Shown here: positions 10,311 to 23,637 of the stretch, piece by piece | Layout: every line of letters begins with the position of its first letter | Numbering within the stretch: the stretch's first letter is position 1 | Source of the DNA: Powellomyces hirtus | Lineage: Eukaryota > Chytridiomycota > Chytridiomycetes > Spizellomycetales > Powellomycetaceae | Direction: 5' to 3' | Length of the DNA stretch: 64,000 nt | NCBI GenBank assembly: GCA_025526995.1 | Contig: JAHLKG010000004.1 | Span: 186,001 to 250,000 of the forward strand | Translations under genes and position numbers: made by a program | The notes under the pieces: generated by a model | Database searches by the model: none | Told to the model about the DNA's origin: nothing | What the model saw: only the letters and a program-made list of their open reading frames with translations

Positions 10311-13300
10311 ATGTGGTGGTGGTGGGGAACCAAAGGAGGGCCAGACCTGTTCCGCCTGGCCGCCCTAATCATCCTAGTCTCGATCGCCGTCGCTGCTGCT
10401 GCCGCTGCTCCAACCGGCCTTCGCACGCCAGCAGAAACACTCAAGGCCAACGAAGCAAAGGCCTTGACTGTTGCCGCAACTCCGACCGCCGTCCCCACAC
10501 CACCTCCTGCTCGCAACGACGAGGAGAGGAAGAAGGAGAACGACAGCGACGATGAAAAGGAGGACGATAAGAAACAGGCAAAGGCCACCCCTTTTTCTGC
10601 CGTGAAGGACGTCGAGAAGGCGACGAAAAAGTCAGCGCCACCTTCTTCCGTCCAGCTTCCACCGAAAACCCCAGAGCCTGCGGCCACCCCCGAACCATCG
10701 GCGCCAAAGTCCAAGAAACCTGAACAGACGTTGGCAGAGACTCGTTCAGCAGCCACCACTCCACAGGCTCCCAAAGAGCCCAAAACCGAGCAACCAAAGA
10801 AGCCAAAGGAAACGTCCTCTGGGGATGCCGAAAGGGCTACTACCACATCCGCCTCGTCGTTGAAGACAGCCGTCCCCGCAACTACCTCGGCACCCACCGA
10901 GTCCACGTCTACTGAGGCTCCCGCTGCAACAAGCACCGCAAAGAGCTCCAACTCGCCCAAGACACAGCAGCCAAAGACGTCAAATTCGGAGCAGCCGACA
11001 AGCGCAAAGACAGATGGTACCGAAAGTGACCAGAAGACAACCGTTCCATCTTCCTCGAGCTCTGAGCGCTCCGTGTCCACAACAGCGACCGCTACTGCTA
11101 CTGAAACGTCTGACGACCCGACTTCCTCGTCTGTCTCTGAGATTGCGAGAACAACAATCTCGTCGTCTGCCTCTGCCTCTTCCACTCTCTCGGTTTCGGC
11201 TTCGGTCTCGAATACACCAAAGAGTACCGGATCGTCGCCCTCACCTGTCGAATCGTCTTCATTGACTTCTGCTGCGCCGGATGCCACTTCATTTTCGCAG
11301 GTCCCAACAGACACTCCTTTCTCAGATGGCCCAGTTTTCAAATTGCCAGTTCCTACTGGCTCTGACGTCAGCTCGAGCACACAATCACAGGGGGGGCCAT
11401 CTTCCAGCGCCTTCCCGACTGCACTCCCGTCTCCTGTAGACTTGCCGATCGCATTCCCGACCTCGGTAAAATTCCCGATCGTGACCAACAATCCGGTAAA
11501 CGTACCGGTTGGGCTACCGACTCTTCCAGCACAATCGGATGAGCCCCTTGTGACAGAGGTTCCACAGCCGGCACAAAGTCCCGCCCCTCCGCCTCCCGCT
11601 CTGGAGCCTCCGCCGCAACAGCCGGCCCCCCAGCCAGCCCCGCAGCCGATCCCGCAACCTGCCCCTCAGCCGGCTCCCGTGGTGACTGAGATAGTCAGGA
11701 TCAATTCACTACCTCCGGCCCCTCCCGCTCCCGCTCCCCAGGAGCCAGCCCCCGCTGCAGACCCTCCCAGTCCGACCCCTCCTCCAGTCATTCCTGACGC
11801 ACCGGCAAATCCTCAAGGCCCGACACCGGTCATTGCAGATGTACCTGTTCAGAACAAGGCAGGAGAGGTTCCAGCCGAAGCTGAAAGAGTGATCGTGACA
11901 CCGCCGGTCGTGGCCGCCCCTGCGCCCCAAGCACCCGCCCCCGCCCGACCAGGACCGGCGCCCATTGACGGAATCCCAGTTGGAGCTGTGCCCCTCCCGC
12001 AACAGACCCTACCTGTGCCTGCCAGCTCCACTCCTAACGATCCCAACGCCAGTAACAACGTCGGCAATGTGCCCGTGGACACGGCCCCGTCCAATGGCGG
12101 TGCGTCCGAGGCCCTGGGTGACAGTAAGGACGGCGGATTCGCTGCCAACAAGGGCATGGTCGCCGGAACCTCCATCGGCGCGGCCTTTCTCATCATTGGA
12201 GGACTGCTCGTTGGTTACCGCGCCCGTCAGAAGCGAGCAGCGGCCGGAAGCGGAATCAGCAAAAGCAGCGGCGGCGGCGATGAGTCTACAAGCAGGTCGC
12301 TCGGCGCTGTGGGCGCGCCCGCTGGTGCCGGCCCTGGCGTCTTCGCGCTCAATTACAGCCCGACCATGAGCAGCTTGGACGTCCCATGGCCCACGTCAAC
12401 GTCCCCCGCGGCGGCTGCCCTCGCAGCCGCGGCCCCGGTGAGAAACGAAACGTCGCCGCAGATCAAGGCAATGGAACGCGGCTACTCGGACGAGCTCTAC
12501 CTCGGCCCACCGTCGTTGGTGCGTCACATTCCCAGCCCCGCAACGCGACAACGGGATGAACCGCGCAACCTGCAATCAGTGCCCCACTCTCCCCGGGCCG
12601 CTGCTCAAGAGTGGAACGAAGTGAGGGACGTGATATCGGGACCTGGCTCACCCAGGGCCATCCAAGAATGGCACGAGACGCAAGACATGCTTTCAGAGTA
12701 TCCCGTCGTCGCACTCCCACTCGTCGCGCAGCAATTCCAGGAAGAGCCCTCTGAGGCGCGACATCCGAAACTGTACAGTTTCCGCCAGTCGTATCTCACC
12801 GACACGACCGAAACGTCCACCAACATGTCGGACCGCGACGATGCTGTCCGCCGGTTCTACACCAACACCAACACGAGCGATACGGGATTGGGTCGACTCG
12901 GCATGGACTCGTCCCTCATGAACTTTATGAACACAGAGTTAGGGCCCAACACGCTTGCGCGCGCCAACAATGCCGCAGCAGCGGCCGCTATGGGTGTCGA
13001 CACCAGCGCCGCGACCATTCGTCGACCTACGAATTCCAGCTACACCACTGACAATGAGAGTGAAGACTTTGACAGCCTCCCGACCGCCCGCTCCGCCAAT
13101 CCGCACACATTCTCGGGCGCCACCGCCGCGTCGTACTACACGACCGAATCCTACGACCCGTTCCAAGACCGCGCCACCCAGTTCTTTGATACGGACGATG
13201 GGGACCATGCTAATTTTGGAACCCTCAAAACAGTCCGTAATGTCGACTCGCTCGAACTCGATTACGGGTATGGACAAGATCAACAACAAGGAGAACAACA

Positions 13301-13442
13301 GGAACGAGTAGGCAGCGGAGAGGACCACCTCCTGGCGGCGGAAGAAGTCGCCGAGGCGTACAAGAAGGCCTTCCGATCAACGTTCCAGTCCGCGATCTCG
13401 AGTGATTCGGACGGGCAGACCATTTTGGGACCTTTGCAGTGA
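10311..13442 (+). CDS. Mucin-like single-pass cell-surface protein
   Basis: This is one uninterrupted frame of 1043 residues, the longest intron-free gene here. An N-terminal signal peptide (WWWWG stretch, then a hydrophobic AALIILVSIAVAAAAAA core) is followed by about 560 residues rich in Ser, Thr, Pro and Ala. These include a proline block with PAPQP repeats around residues 425-500. One transmembrane helix (about residues 625-645, TSIGAAFLIIGGLLVGYRAR) is followed by a basic stop-transfer stretch. A cytoplasmic tail of nearly 400 residues carries Tyr, Asp and Ser clusters. The layout is that of an O-glycosylated wall-stress sensor or mucin, but I see no WSC or cysteine-rich domain, so no known family can be assigned. 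Confidence 0.75.
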   Translation: MWWWWGTKGGPDLFRLAALIILVSIAVAAAAAAPTGLRTPAETLKANEAKALTVAATPTAVPTPPPARNDEERKKENDSDDEKEDDKKQAKATPFSAVKDVEKATKKSAPPSSVQLPPKTPEPAATPEPSAPKSKKPEQTLAETRSAATTPQAPKEPKTEQPKKPKETSSGDAERATTTSASSLKTAVPATTSAPTESTSTEAPAATSTAKSSNSPKTQQPKTSNSEQPTSAKTDGTESDQKTTVPSSSSSERSVSTTATATATETSDDPTSSSVSEIARTTISSSASASSTLSVSASVSNTPKSTGSSPSPVESSSLTSAAPDATSFSQVPTDTPFSDGPVFKLPVPTGSDVSSSTQSQGGPSSSAFPTALPSPVDLPIAFPTSVKFPIVTNNPVNVPVGLPTLPAQSDEPLVTEVPQPAQSPAPPPPALEPPPQQPAPQPAPQPIPQPAPQPAPVVTEIVRINSLPPAPPAPAPQEPAPAADPPSPTPPPVIPDAPANPQGPTPVIADVPVQNKAGEVPAEAERVIVTPPVVAAPAPQAPAPARPGPAPIDGIPVGAVPLPQQTLPVPASSTPNDPNASNNVGNVPVDTAPSNGGASEALGDSKDGGFAANKGMVAGTSIGAAFLIIGGLLVGYRARQKRAAAGSGISKSSGGGDESTSRSLGAVGAPAGAGPGVFALNYSPTMSSLDVPWPTSTSPAAAALAAAAPVRNETSPQIKAMERGYSDELYLGPPSLVRHIPSPATRQRDEPRNLQSVPHSPRAAAQEWNEVRDVISGPGSPRAIQEWHETQDMLSEYPVVALPLVAQQFQEEPSEARHPKLYSFRQSYLTDTTETSTNMSDRDDAVRRFYTNTNTSDTGLGRLGMDSSLMNFMNTELGPNTLARANNAAAAAAMGVDTSAATIRRPTNSSYTTDNESEDFDSLPTARSANPHTFSGATAASYYTTESYDPFQDRATQFFDTDDGDHANFGTLKTVRNVDSLELDYGYGQDQQQGEQQERVGSGEDHLLAAEEVAEAYKKAFRSTFQSAISSDSDGQTILGPLQ

Positions 13443-14179
13443 AAGACATTCACTTCCGACCTTGACTCATCTCATAAACGACGCGTGAAAATGTTTTCCG
13501 GGGCTGGACCCCTGATATACGCACGTGTACTCGCTCTTCCGACATTTGTACATCCTGTCACTGCACCATCGAACTCCCTTTTTTGTTCCCGCTGTCGTTC
13601 TACTGTACTTTTCTCCCTTTTTTGACCCGGTTGATCCTCTTTCTGTTTCCTTTTCCCCTGTTTCATTTTTTTTTTTTTTTGCTTGCTCCCTTTATCTTCT
13701 TTTTCCTTTTCTTTATAATCGCACATTATTCTTAAATCATCTTTTTTTCTTGTTTGATTTGGGGAGGAGGATGTGTGGCTTCGGGGTTGTCGTTTTTGTT
13801 CCTTTGTTTTGTTTCTCTGTGGGCATCCCCTGACTGTGGCCAGAGGGTGGGCCCGCCGTACCTCGTGGACTTTGTCTTCCTGAACACCCCGCCACACGGT
13901 TTAGATAGATGCACCGGACAATTGTTCCCACACTGATAGACTTTTATAGACACAATTCTTCTCTTTTGTTGGGATTTTCAAAAGTTCTTGTTTATGTGAA
14001 AGAGCGCGTTCCCAGGCGGAACTTCATAGAAGCAACGAGACTATATTTATTATTACAAATGACAAGCCACAAGGTGACTCGGTCAGTGCATTTCTGTGAC
14101 GACACTTTTGGTTGTGAATTATCCCCACACACTCGATTCGTGTCCAAAACGCATACTAAGATCATCGCATACATTCACC
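13443..14179. other. Intergenic, T-rich
   Basis: The stretch contains long T and C runs, for example at 13666-13680, and no convincing gene. It holds the 3' UTR of the mucin-like gene and the promoter of the formaldehyde dehydrogenase gene. Confidence 0.5.
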
Positions 14180-15546
<1,367 letters not shown>

Positions 15547-16135
15547 GATGTGGATGTCTAGTCTGTTGCTCGTGTCTTTTCTCACCTTGCTTGCTGGTCG
15601 TATCACATGCACAAGTACGAATGGTCTTTCCGTGTCCATCAACTTGCACCCAAAAACATAAAAATAAAACCAAGAAAAAATATATCATCATGCATCGATT
15701 GCGAATATGTTTAGCTTACAATTATAAATGGCCCGCGACGTGACGTGACGTTAATGCCCCCAGGGTGCCATATCTTTTGTACCATATACAGAGACACAAA
15801 AGACGAGCAGGCTGGATGTTTGGGATTGAGTTACATGATTTCATGTCTAATTGATTGGCACGGCCCTGTCGTATAATCAATCGATCGAATGATCCTGTAT
15901 TTTCGGAGTGGGTAGAGAACAACAAATGGTTCTGATGTGATTCGTTTTAATTTTGTCCGACCATGCGCACACAGATCCCTTGCCAAAACGGTATCGCCCC
16001 ACAAGGCATATGCTATGGTATTCGTCCCGTTCTGCTCTATTATCACAGGAGGCCATGATACAAATCCAAAGTACAAACACCGATAAAATCCACTCCGCAT
16101 CGCCTCCTATGGGGTTGATATTTCTCACCCACCTC
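15547..16135. other. Convergent 3' region, no gene seen
   Basis: The space lies between the stops of the formaldehyde dehydrogenase gene and ALG9, so it should hold two 3' UTRs. No frame in it has protein character. Confidence 0.5.
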
Positions 16136-18676
16136 TCATTCCTTCCTCCGCAACAAGCAATACTCTCCCCACCTATTGAACGTGTTCCCGCGGTCCATTC
16201 CCGGTACATAAAACGCGCGGGTCAGTCGCGCCGACTGCGGGGCGTCCAAAAAGGGCGTGCAGTAGTGTTTGGCCCACGTGCGGGTGTCTAGCGCGTAGAG
16301 GGGTTCCGATGCGGTGGGGTCGTAGAGGGTCGTGGAGGGGTGGGGTGGGGTGTAGTCGACAATGTAGTCGCAATGGGAAATGTCGACCTGTGTACGTGGG
16401 AAAAGCGGTGGTGAGAATTTTTGATTTTTTTTGATTTTTTTTTGTTAGGGTTGGAAGCATCGAGATGTGATGAGGGTGGAGGGGGTTACATACGTATCGA
16501 TCCGTGACTTCTTCATTCCGATCGTTCATCCCGTCTGGCACAATGTACGTCAACCGGTGGGCCAGCCTCCGCCGCTGCGGGTCCGACAGAGCCGCGGCAG
16601 TGGCATTCCCTCTCGCGGGGGTTTCTTTGTGCTCAACGGCGGGTTCCTCGAAATACTTGGGCAGCAGTCCCCGAAAATCCGACTTGAGGTACCGCAGGCG
16701 CATATCGTCCGGTAGGAAATAGTGGGACGGGAAGCGGTACCATTCCTTACCAACGCACAAAGCGCGTTCGCCACCGCTGCCGCGGTTGGAGTTGCTGGAT
16801 GCGGGTGGCGGCAGGGGCAGGTCTTTGACGTGGTGGAAAACGTCGATTGGGGCGTGGTAGTGGAGGTAGAGCGCCAGTGTGCGGGATAGGGAGACGGCTG
16901 TGAAGAGGGCGAGGAAGGTCCAGATGCATAAACTTGTGATTTTACTCGCTGTGGACTGCAAGAAAAACCGTCCGGGGGTGAGTTTCCTTGCCCAACCATC
17001 CACTTTTCCCGATGGGTTTCATGGACTTACGGGCAGAGTGAACCGAGCTGATATCGCATTGATCCACGATTCCACGACAAAGAGCATCATGGCCGCATTG
17101 AGGCAGATCAAGGGATACACGACAAACAAGAACCGTTCTTCCTTGTGCGGCTGCAGAGTGAAAATCCCGAGCCATAGGTAAACCGGCAACAATTTGACCA
17201 GCAGGCGCTTTACCGAGCGCGATGGTTTCATGATTGTAACGTTCACGATCTGCACCGCACGCAATTATACAGGGGTTAGTCTGCGCAATTGGGACTGCGG
17301 AGGGGCGTTTGATTTCTACAGGAGAGATGACATACGAAGGCAGGGAGACTCAACAGCGCCATTGGGAAAGCAAGATTGAAATTGAGGGTGCCGTTCAGGA
17401 GGTAGAACCACCAGGGCTCTGTTCCGTAAATGTCGGGGCCGCGGTCTGAACCGCTGAAGATGTTGTAGCGGACGATGCTCCACGGCACGATCGCCAGTTT
17501 TCCGTAGAGAAGAGAGTCCAGAGCGACCATAGGGCCCTGATGTGAACAGAGACAATCAATCTCTCCGCCAAACATCTGGTTTTACAACAAGATATCTGTT
17601 TCCTCACCAGAATCACCGCAAGCGACACCATTCCAGCCTCGACCATATGACGCAACCGAGCCAACGCGTTGCCGGAGAGAAGCAACTCTTCCACGACAAA
17701 CGGCAGCCCGGCGGCAGCGCTGAAGGGCCATCCAAGCAATGCACCTGCTCCTATAAGCATAACGACGGCATAGGTGCGCGGTCGTCCTGGCGGTCTGAAT
17801 GAGTACGCCATGGCTAACGTCACCGCATACATGGCAAAGCTGGATGGAAGATATGCTGCACACAAAAGAGTCTGTCAATGCTGGGTTTTTACGAACAGTC
17901 GCGCTTCTTTATTCTTATTACCGGTGGAGGAAATAAACATGCCGGTGCTGACCATCGAGATCAATAAGAAATATCGGCCCACTTTAGGACTGACGTTTGT
18001 CGCGACTGCTTCGTACAGCTTTGCTTCGCAAAACGCCGATGCGATCGCCAAGGCTCCCCGGGTCTCATAAAACACCGTAATCTTTTGACCCATGAATGGG
18101 AGCATCCGTCAGAATCATCGTCATTATGCTGGGACACGAAAGCTTCAGGCTACGGGGGGAGTCTACCTTATCCCGTGACACGAGTAACTCCATAAATCGC
18201 CCGACAATCGAATACAGCCACGCGTAGGTCCACGACCGTATCGCATAGTCTGGCGAGTACTCCCACGTCTGCATTCCGCGCCCATATTGCAGATAATGCG
18301 TGGGTTCCCAGTAGTTGAACACTTCGTCGCAATCTGCTCTCATGACGAGGCGCTATGAGTTTGACGAGGCGCCAAATATTCCCCCCAACCACACGGAATT
18401 AGGTAGTGGGGGAGCGGACATGCATACATCTATTTCGGCGTCTTAGATTTTACCGCTTATGTTGGAAAAGATTGCTGCCAGCAGTCGGACCCCGCATAGC
18501 GCTTTGAAGGCGAGGGAAAAGGAGGGGGCCCATAGAGTATTGGAGCCTGAAGACGCGAATTTGGTAGGATATTTCGGGGCTGAAATGCCGGAAGAGGACG
18601 TTGAGCGTGCAGGAGAAGGTCCCGATGAACGGGGTGGTTTGCCCCCTACCGGCTGTTCCTCTTCTATTATTGCCAT
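16136..18676 (-). CDS. ALG9: ALG9 alpha-1,2-mannosyltransferase (GT22)
   Basis: Eight exons (18676-18454, 18336-18167, 18081-17922, 17855-17608, 17536-17336, 17249-17031, 16955-16494, 16387-16136) give 644 residues. The enzyme adds two mannoses from dolichol-P-mannose to the lumenal lipid-linked oligosaccharide in the ER. Diagnostic blocks are SADCDEVFNYWEPTHYL, QTWEYSPDYAIRSW, YGTEPWWFYLLNGTLNFN and QPHKEERFLFVVYPL. The many hydrophobic segments fit a polytopic membrane enzyme. Exon 2 begins at an AG inside the sequence CATGAGAG, which joins cleanly and restores the family motif. A nearby upstream AG would break the frame. Confidence 0.95.
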
Positions 18677-18973
18677 TTGGAAATAAAGACCGTGGAGGAT
18701 TTCGAGTACATGCTGCAGGAATGCGCGCGAATGTGACGTGGGCAGGAATACCTTGGGGTGGCTATGGCAACGCATTATCAACTTTCGGCCACGACCGTAT
18801 TAAGCCAGCCATTCTTGAAGTGTGGATCAAGCAGCCAGTCGCAGCCAATTTGCAGCCAAGAGCACTTGGTTGATGCGATTGCGAGCGACAGACGGACGAC
18901 GAACAACGAAACTGAGTTGCTGGCACACAGATTCCCCCCTCACTTCAGTTCCCCACGCTTAGACATACACAAA
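18677..18973. promoter_or_regulatory. Divergent promoter region ALG9 / SPFH gene
   Basis: 297 bp separate two start codons facing away from each other, so both promoters must lie here or overlap. No clear TATA box stands out. Confidence 0.5.
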
Positions 18974-20661
18974 ATGTTCTCTGCAGCTGCTATCCGACGG
19001 TCGGCTGGCCTCGCCAAGGTAGGCACCTAGTCGGTACTGGTATAAATAGGGAAGCGGACCTCGATACGGAATTCCCGCGGTTGCGGCAGCGAGAAACCGC
19101 CGCGACAAAAAATAGGTCGACAGACCTGCGCAGTCAGACACTCTGCATGAGAGTGGATGGATAATTGGAGGCCTTGGGATTTTGAAAATGGCGAGACGTA
19201 GTTGCCAAGGAGGGGTGAGGTGGATTGCCGTCTTCAAGCGGTACCAAATCCACAAGTGGTTCCGGGAATGTCGGGGATTGTCCATTTGACAACGGGGCAA
19301 AAGGGCCTCCCAATTAGAATTGACCAGCCAATGCAACGAAGAAGTTCTGCTACAATTCACCTCCAGGGAAGTCGTTTCTAATCGCTATTTATCTCTTCCT
19401 TCGTGTCATGTGAAATCAGGCTGCTCGCTCCATCACTCCCATTGCGCACGGTCACTCTCTTGTCGTGCCATACGCGCACACTGCCATCACGGACTACAAG
19501 AACGGTGTTCCTGAGCAGCAGGTCCGCGACTTGGCTCCTCACGAGAAAAAGTGGGACTTCTGGACCACCTCTGACGCGTTCCTGGAAATCAAGCCGAAAT
19601 TTGGGGTGCGTTGATGAATATCTGAGAGATGCTGTCTTTGCCTGGACGATTTGTGTGAGGAAGATAGGGGCTGACGTAGGGTTTGGTTATAGGGTATCAG
19701 CTGGGTCCCGAACGGTGACATCTGGGTTATCCAGCGCGCAGGAAAGCTCCACAAGGTGTGCCAGGCCGGCACCCACTTCCTGATCCCAGGACTTGACAAA
19801 ATCAAGGCCGTCAAGACTTCATACCCTGTCGCCATGGGTGTTGTCAGCCCTGGTGCCGTCTCCAAGGGTTGGTTGACATGATATTACCCGCTTTTTTTTT
19901 TTCAACGAGAAACTGTCATTGAACCCTTTTTTTTGTCTCGTCATCAGATGGCCAGCGCGTTGACGCCTACGCAGTCGTCTACGTAAAGGTTACTGACCCC
20001 GCTACGGTAGGCCTTCGGATAGTCTTTGAGGCCGCGCGTGAGAGTCTGTGAAATCATTGTCCGTCTGACGCGTCTTTCCTCCATAGTCTGCTTTCTTCGT
20101 GGATGCGGAGACCAACCACGTTGACTCTGAGCGCGCTGCCGCCAAGGTTGTGCGAAAGATTATGAACCGTGAGATCGCCAACATCAAGGTTGACGCCTCT
20201 GGTCAGCTCTCTGCCGCCGACAAGAGCGCCATCGCGGACAAGATCAACGCTGCTCTGAAGGCCAAGAGTGACGAGTTTGGTCTGGAAGCCGTGAGCGTTG
20301 AGATCCGTGGTGTCTTCCCCACCGACTCTAACGTCCCCGACAAGCTCCGCGCCCTCGACCCTCCTCTCCGTGGTGAGGATGCCGCCGGTCACGGTCTCTC
20401 GGCCGACTACTGGTCCGAGGTCCTCAGCCCCCCTTACTTTGAGAAGCGTACTTTTGGATCCACCAAGGAGATCAGGACCCCCGCCACTGTTTCTTTGGAA
20501 TGGGCCATTCCGTCTCCTCCAGACTACCATCACTTCAATGAGGTTCGTTTCTCGGCTACAATCCGCATCAATCATATTTCTTTGTTCTAACGTGTACATT
20601 CTGTGCTCAGGTTCCGCGAATGACCGTTCCTCCCAGTGACCACAGCGCCAAGGGACACTAA
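18974..20661 (+). CDS. SPFH (band 7/stomatin-prohibitin) protein, probably mitochondrial
   Basis: Six exons (18974-19018, 19420-19605, 19693-19867, 19948-20006, 20087-20542, 20611-20661) give 323 residues. The N-terminus MFSAAAIRRSAGLAKAARS is a typical matrix or inner-membrane presequence. The middle has the SPFH pattern: WVIQRAGKLHKVCQAGTHFLIPGLDKI, then a repeated strand region (VDAYAVVYVKVTDP) and a helical part with Lys/Ala-rich coil. The first 60 residues after the presequence and the Pro-rich C-terminus (PPDYHH, PPSDHSAKGH) do not match stomatin or prohibitin proper. It could be a lineage-specific stomatin-like protein. Intron 1 is about 400 nt, far longer than the others. Confidence 0.75.
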
Positions 20662-21313
20662 ACACTCTTGGACCTCTATATAAAATCTCACCTCCTGGTC
20701 TTGGCACAATAAATGGTTCTGTAATCTTCTTCTTCTTGCGTATCCACCCTGCGTGTTGTTACGACATCCTCGAGGAGTCTATAGCGGAGCGCGCGGTAGC
20801 ATATTCTATGCCTCATTCACAATAACTTTCTCTCATTGCATTGATGCAACCATCTCTCTCATATCATGATTGCGTCTGTTTTTCCGTGTTTTCCGGTGAA
20901 GATTTCAAATTTGCATCATGAGGGATCGTGATACAACCCGTCATGATTGAAAAGAATTGAACTCATGGAACTGTTGACACCCCCCCCCCCCACGTCCAGG
21001 ACTGGAGTGGGCATGCTGCTAATCAAAGAACGACGTCGGTGCTCCACCCCAACTTGACACGATAAACATCATCCTCATTGGATGAAGAATGAATTGCACA
21101 TCAATCTGCCACCTGACAGCTCTATCTCGGAGTCGCTAGATTCGGCAAGAGTTCCACGCGAAAGTCACCAATTAACTCGGCTTTCCACTTCGGGAAGACC
21201 CAAGCTCGCCAAGGTGTATTCGAATTGGTTGCAATTGGGGTTATCTTCTTATTATAGGTTGGAAGGAAGGAAGTCTTCGTTTACAAGTCAACAGCTACTC
21301 CCAGTGCTCTCCT
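20662..21313. other. Convergent 3' region
   Basis: Two 3' UTRs meet here. A run of about 13 C stands near 20980-20992. No gene seen. Confidence 0.5.
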
Positions 21314-21886
21314 CTAGTGGTGACCATTGCCGTCATCCTTCTTCTCGTACAGAGCAGGGAAGACGCCCTCCTCCCGCTGTTCATCCCACTTGTCAGTCTA
21401 AAAAAATAACCCCCCGAAAAGCATAGATTATGAGTTGACATTGCAAGAAAAATTGGAGTTTTTGGAATGTGTGCATACCCAGGATGCGGGGCAGAGAGTC
21501 TGGTAGGTGCGCTTGAACTGGAGGCATGGCGGGAAGTCCTCGCCCTTGGCTTTTACGCACTTGAAGTAGTCCACGTAGTTTTGCCAGCAGTTCTTGGCCT
21601 GTGGGGATTCGGCAGAATTTGGGTGTGAGGAACAGAGTTCAACAGAGATATTCTCGGCAGAGATTTTCAAAAGCAGTGCGGGCGGCGATGACACAAGCAT
21701 CATGAAGATATCCAGTTATATCGAGGCTTATCGGGCAGTCTTCGCCGGCACATCTCATGACGACTTTGGTCGCGCCTCCCGTGCTGAAAACCGTGGGCTG
21801 GGTTTTACCTGGTTTGTGTTGGGGAACCGAGCGTCGAAACCGACGGTCTTGATCTGGATCTGCGGAGTGTCTGCCTCTTCTGCCAT
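21314..21886 (-). CDS. COX12: Cytochrome c oxidase subunit VIb (Cox12)
   Basis: Exons 21886-21809, 21598-21479 and 21397-21314 give 93 residues. The protein is a peripheral subunit of complex IV on the intermembrane-space side. The twin-cysteine CHCH pattern is plain: CWQNYVDYFKC (CX9C) and CLQFKRTYQTLC (CX10C), followed by CPASW and WDEQREEGVFP. The N-terminal block TVGFDARFPNTNQ is also conserved. Mia40-dependent import is expected for this fold. Confidence 0.95.
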
Positions 21887-22507
21887 TGCTGTGATTGACG
21901 AGTGTATGTTGGACGGTGCGGGGGGCTTGCGTTGGGATGCGAAACGGTCACTCACCTCACAGTGGGAAGAAACGGGTTCGGTTGAGATTCAGTCGCGGGC
22001 TGGCTGCTTTGCATTCGAGCCAATCTATGGGAGCCCCATTGACCGTATCGCTCACATCAGTAATCACCGCCAGCAGTAGAATCCCCTTCACACACTCCGT
22101 TACGGTTGTTCTGGTAGACCAGATGCGCAAACCGCTGATCCAATGGTGCATCCCCCAAACCCCAGAAAAGTCGGCTGATATACATCACAAATTCGTATAG
22201 GCTCAATTAGGCAACAAAATCTTATATGGTGGTCGTCCTTCAACTTCACTAAAAAGGGAGTTGCCAACAGTTGCACGTCCTGTCGGTGTGATAAGATATA
22301 TATTGAAACCCCCCAAGAGATAGATGTCAGTGAGTCTACGAGCATCCATGAATAGCACGGCTCTTCCTTTGTGATTTGCGGTTGGAGGTTTCTGGACATC
22401 TACGGGTGCCAGACATAAGCAGCATTGCAAAATCCCCCCAGAAAAATGCCGTACAGATGAAAGGAAGACGTTTTGGGCAAAAAAGCCAGCTACCGTCAAG
22501 ACAGCGC
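21887..22507. other. Intergenic, no gene seen
   Basis: The gap lies upstream of COX12 and downstream of eIF1. Its open frames are short and show no family features. Confidence 0.5.
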
Positions 22508-23125
22508 TTAGAAACCGTGGATCTTGATTTTCTCCTATATATCCACAAAAGATGCATTAGCAATTTGATTGGATCCTCGCAGCTTTCATCCCGGGTCGAG
22601 AATCTCTAGTCGCGCCACGAACCTTGGACACGATTCCCTGCGTTGCAAGGAACTGCTGAATTTTGAGACGGTGATCACCCTGAAGCTGAATGACCTCGCC
22701 TAAATCCTCATCCTGGACGACAGTGCCGTTGCAAGCGAATTCCTTCTTGAATGCTTTCAAGACACGCTTCTGGTCAAGGTCGGCGGAGAGACCCTGGACG
22801 GTGGTGAGCGTCTTGCGACCGTTGCGTTGCTGAACTCGAATGTCTGTTGAAAAATGATCGTTGTAAATCCACTGCATCTGCCATTGAAAAGTGTAGTCCG
22901 AGAAACTCACGAATATATCCCTGTACTTTCAGGTCAGCTTCCTCGCCCGTGTCTACAATGACCAAACAGGAAAGGTTAGGGGAGACCATCATTTCAAAGG
23001 CACGTTTGATTGTGAAAAACCAGGCATGTCTCGACTCGGCCGCAAGCGGAGAGCGAGATCGTGGTAGTGGGTTACGCACCTGCGAACGGGTCATAGGACT
23101 TAAGATTAGCGATGGCCTCAGACAT
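22508..23125 (-). CDS. SUI1: Translation initiation factor eIF1 (SUI1)
   Basis: Exons 23125-23080, 22952-22911, 22843-22623 and 22534-22508 give 111 residues, the standard length. eIF1 guards start-codon selection on the 40S subunit. Family marks are HIRVQQRNGRKTLTTVQGL, the FACNGTV segment and the terminal KIKIHGF. The last exon codes only eight residues plus stop and is easily missed. A frame running past it ends in unrelated sequence. Confidence 0.97.
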
Positions 23126-23637
23126 ATAACCTTACGTAGTTGTCTGGCGGAAAGACGATGGAGGGTTGTTTGTGTTTTTGTTGAAGGAAGAGGAGAAAGC
23201 GTCGCTTCGTTTGTGGGGGTTGGTATTGCTGAGTGATTATCGTCAGAGGCTTCCCCTCATCCAACTGCAGCCAATCCAGCCAGTAGCCAACAAATCACAT
23301 TAGAGTGGCGTGTGGTTCCAGGTGTGTGGTTCCATTGCCAATATGGCTGGTCAGCAATACGTTAGTGGCTGTGCATCTCACGTTCGTCCACCCATCCTCC
23401 CTGTTCGTCGTCCTTTTCCTCGTCCCAGTCCTAAAATCCCACTACCAAACTCCCACGGCGTGCACGCTATTGACAACGACAGCAGGACTGGTAGTAGATT
23501 CTAGATTCACTCTGCGAAAAACTGTTATTTTTGATCGTCCTTGACATCAGTCGTCGCTCTCGTGCTCACCGGAACCTCCGTGCTTCTTGCCGACGTACGG
23601 CCTTTCTCGGAAAGGCAGCCCGCCCTGAACCCGATAT
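23126..23637. promoter_or_regulatory. Divergent promoter region eIF1 / zinc-finger gene
   Basis: 512 bp between two outward-facing start codons. No gene recognised in it. Confidence 0.5.

Noticed and set aside
10247..11491. 414-codon minus-strand frame opposite the mucin-like gene
   Set aside because: It is the mirror of low-complexity Ser/Thr/Pro codons, has no domain, and its sense partner has a signal peptide and membrane span.
21594..22079. 161-codon plus-strand frame
   Set aside because: It is antisense to COX12 exon 1 and its flanks, and shows no protein family.
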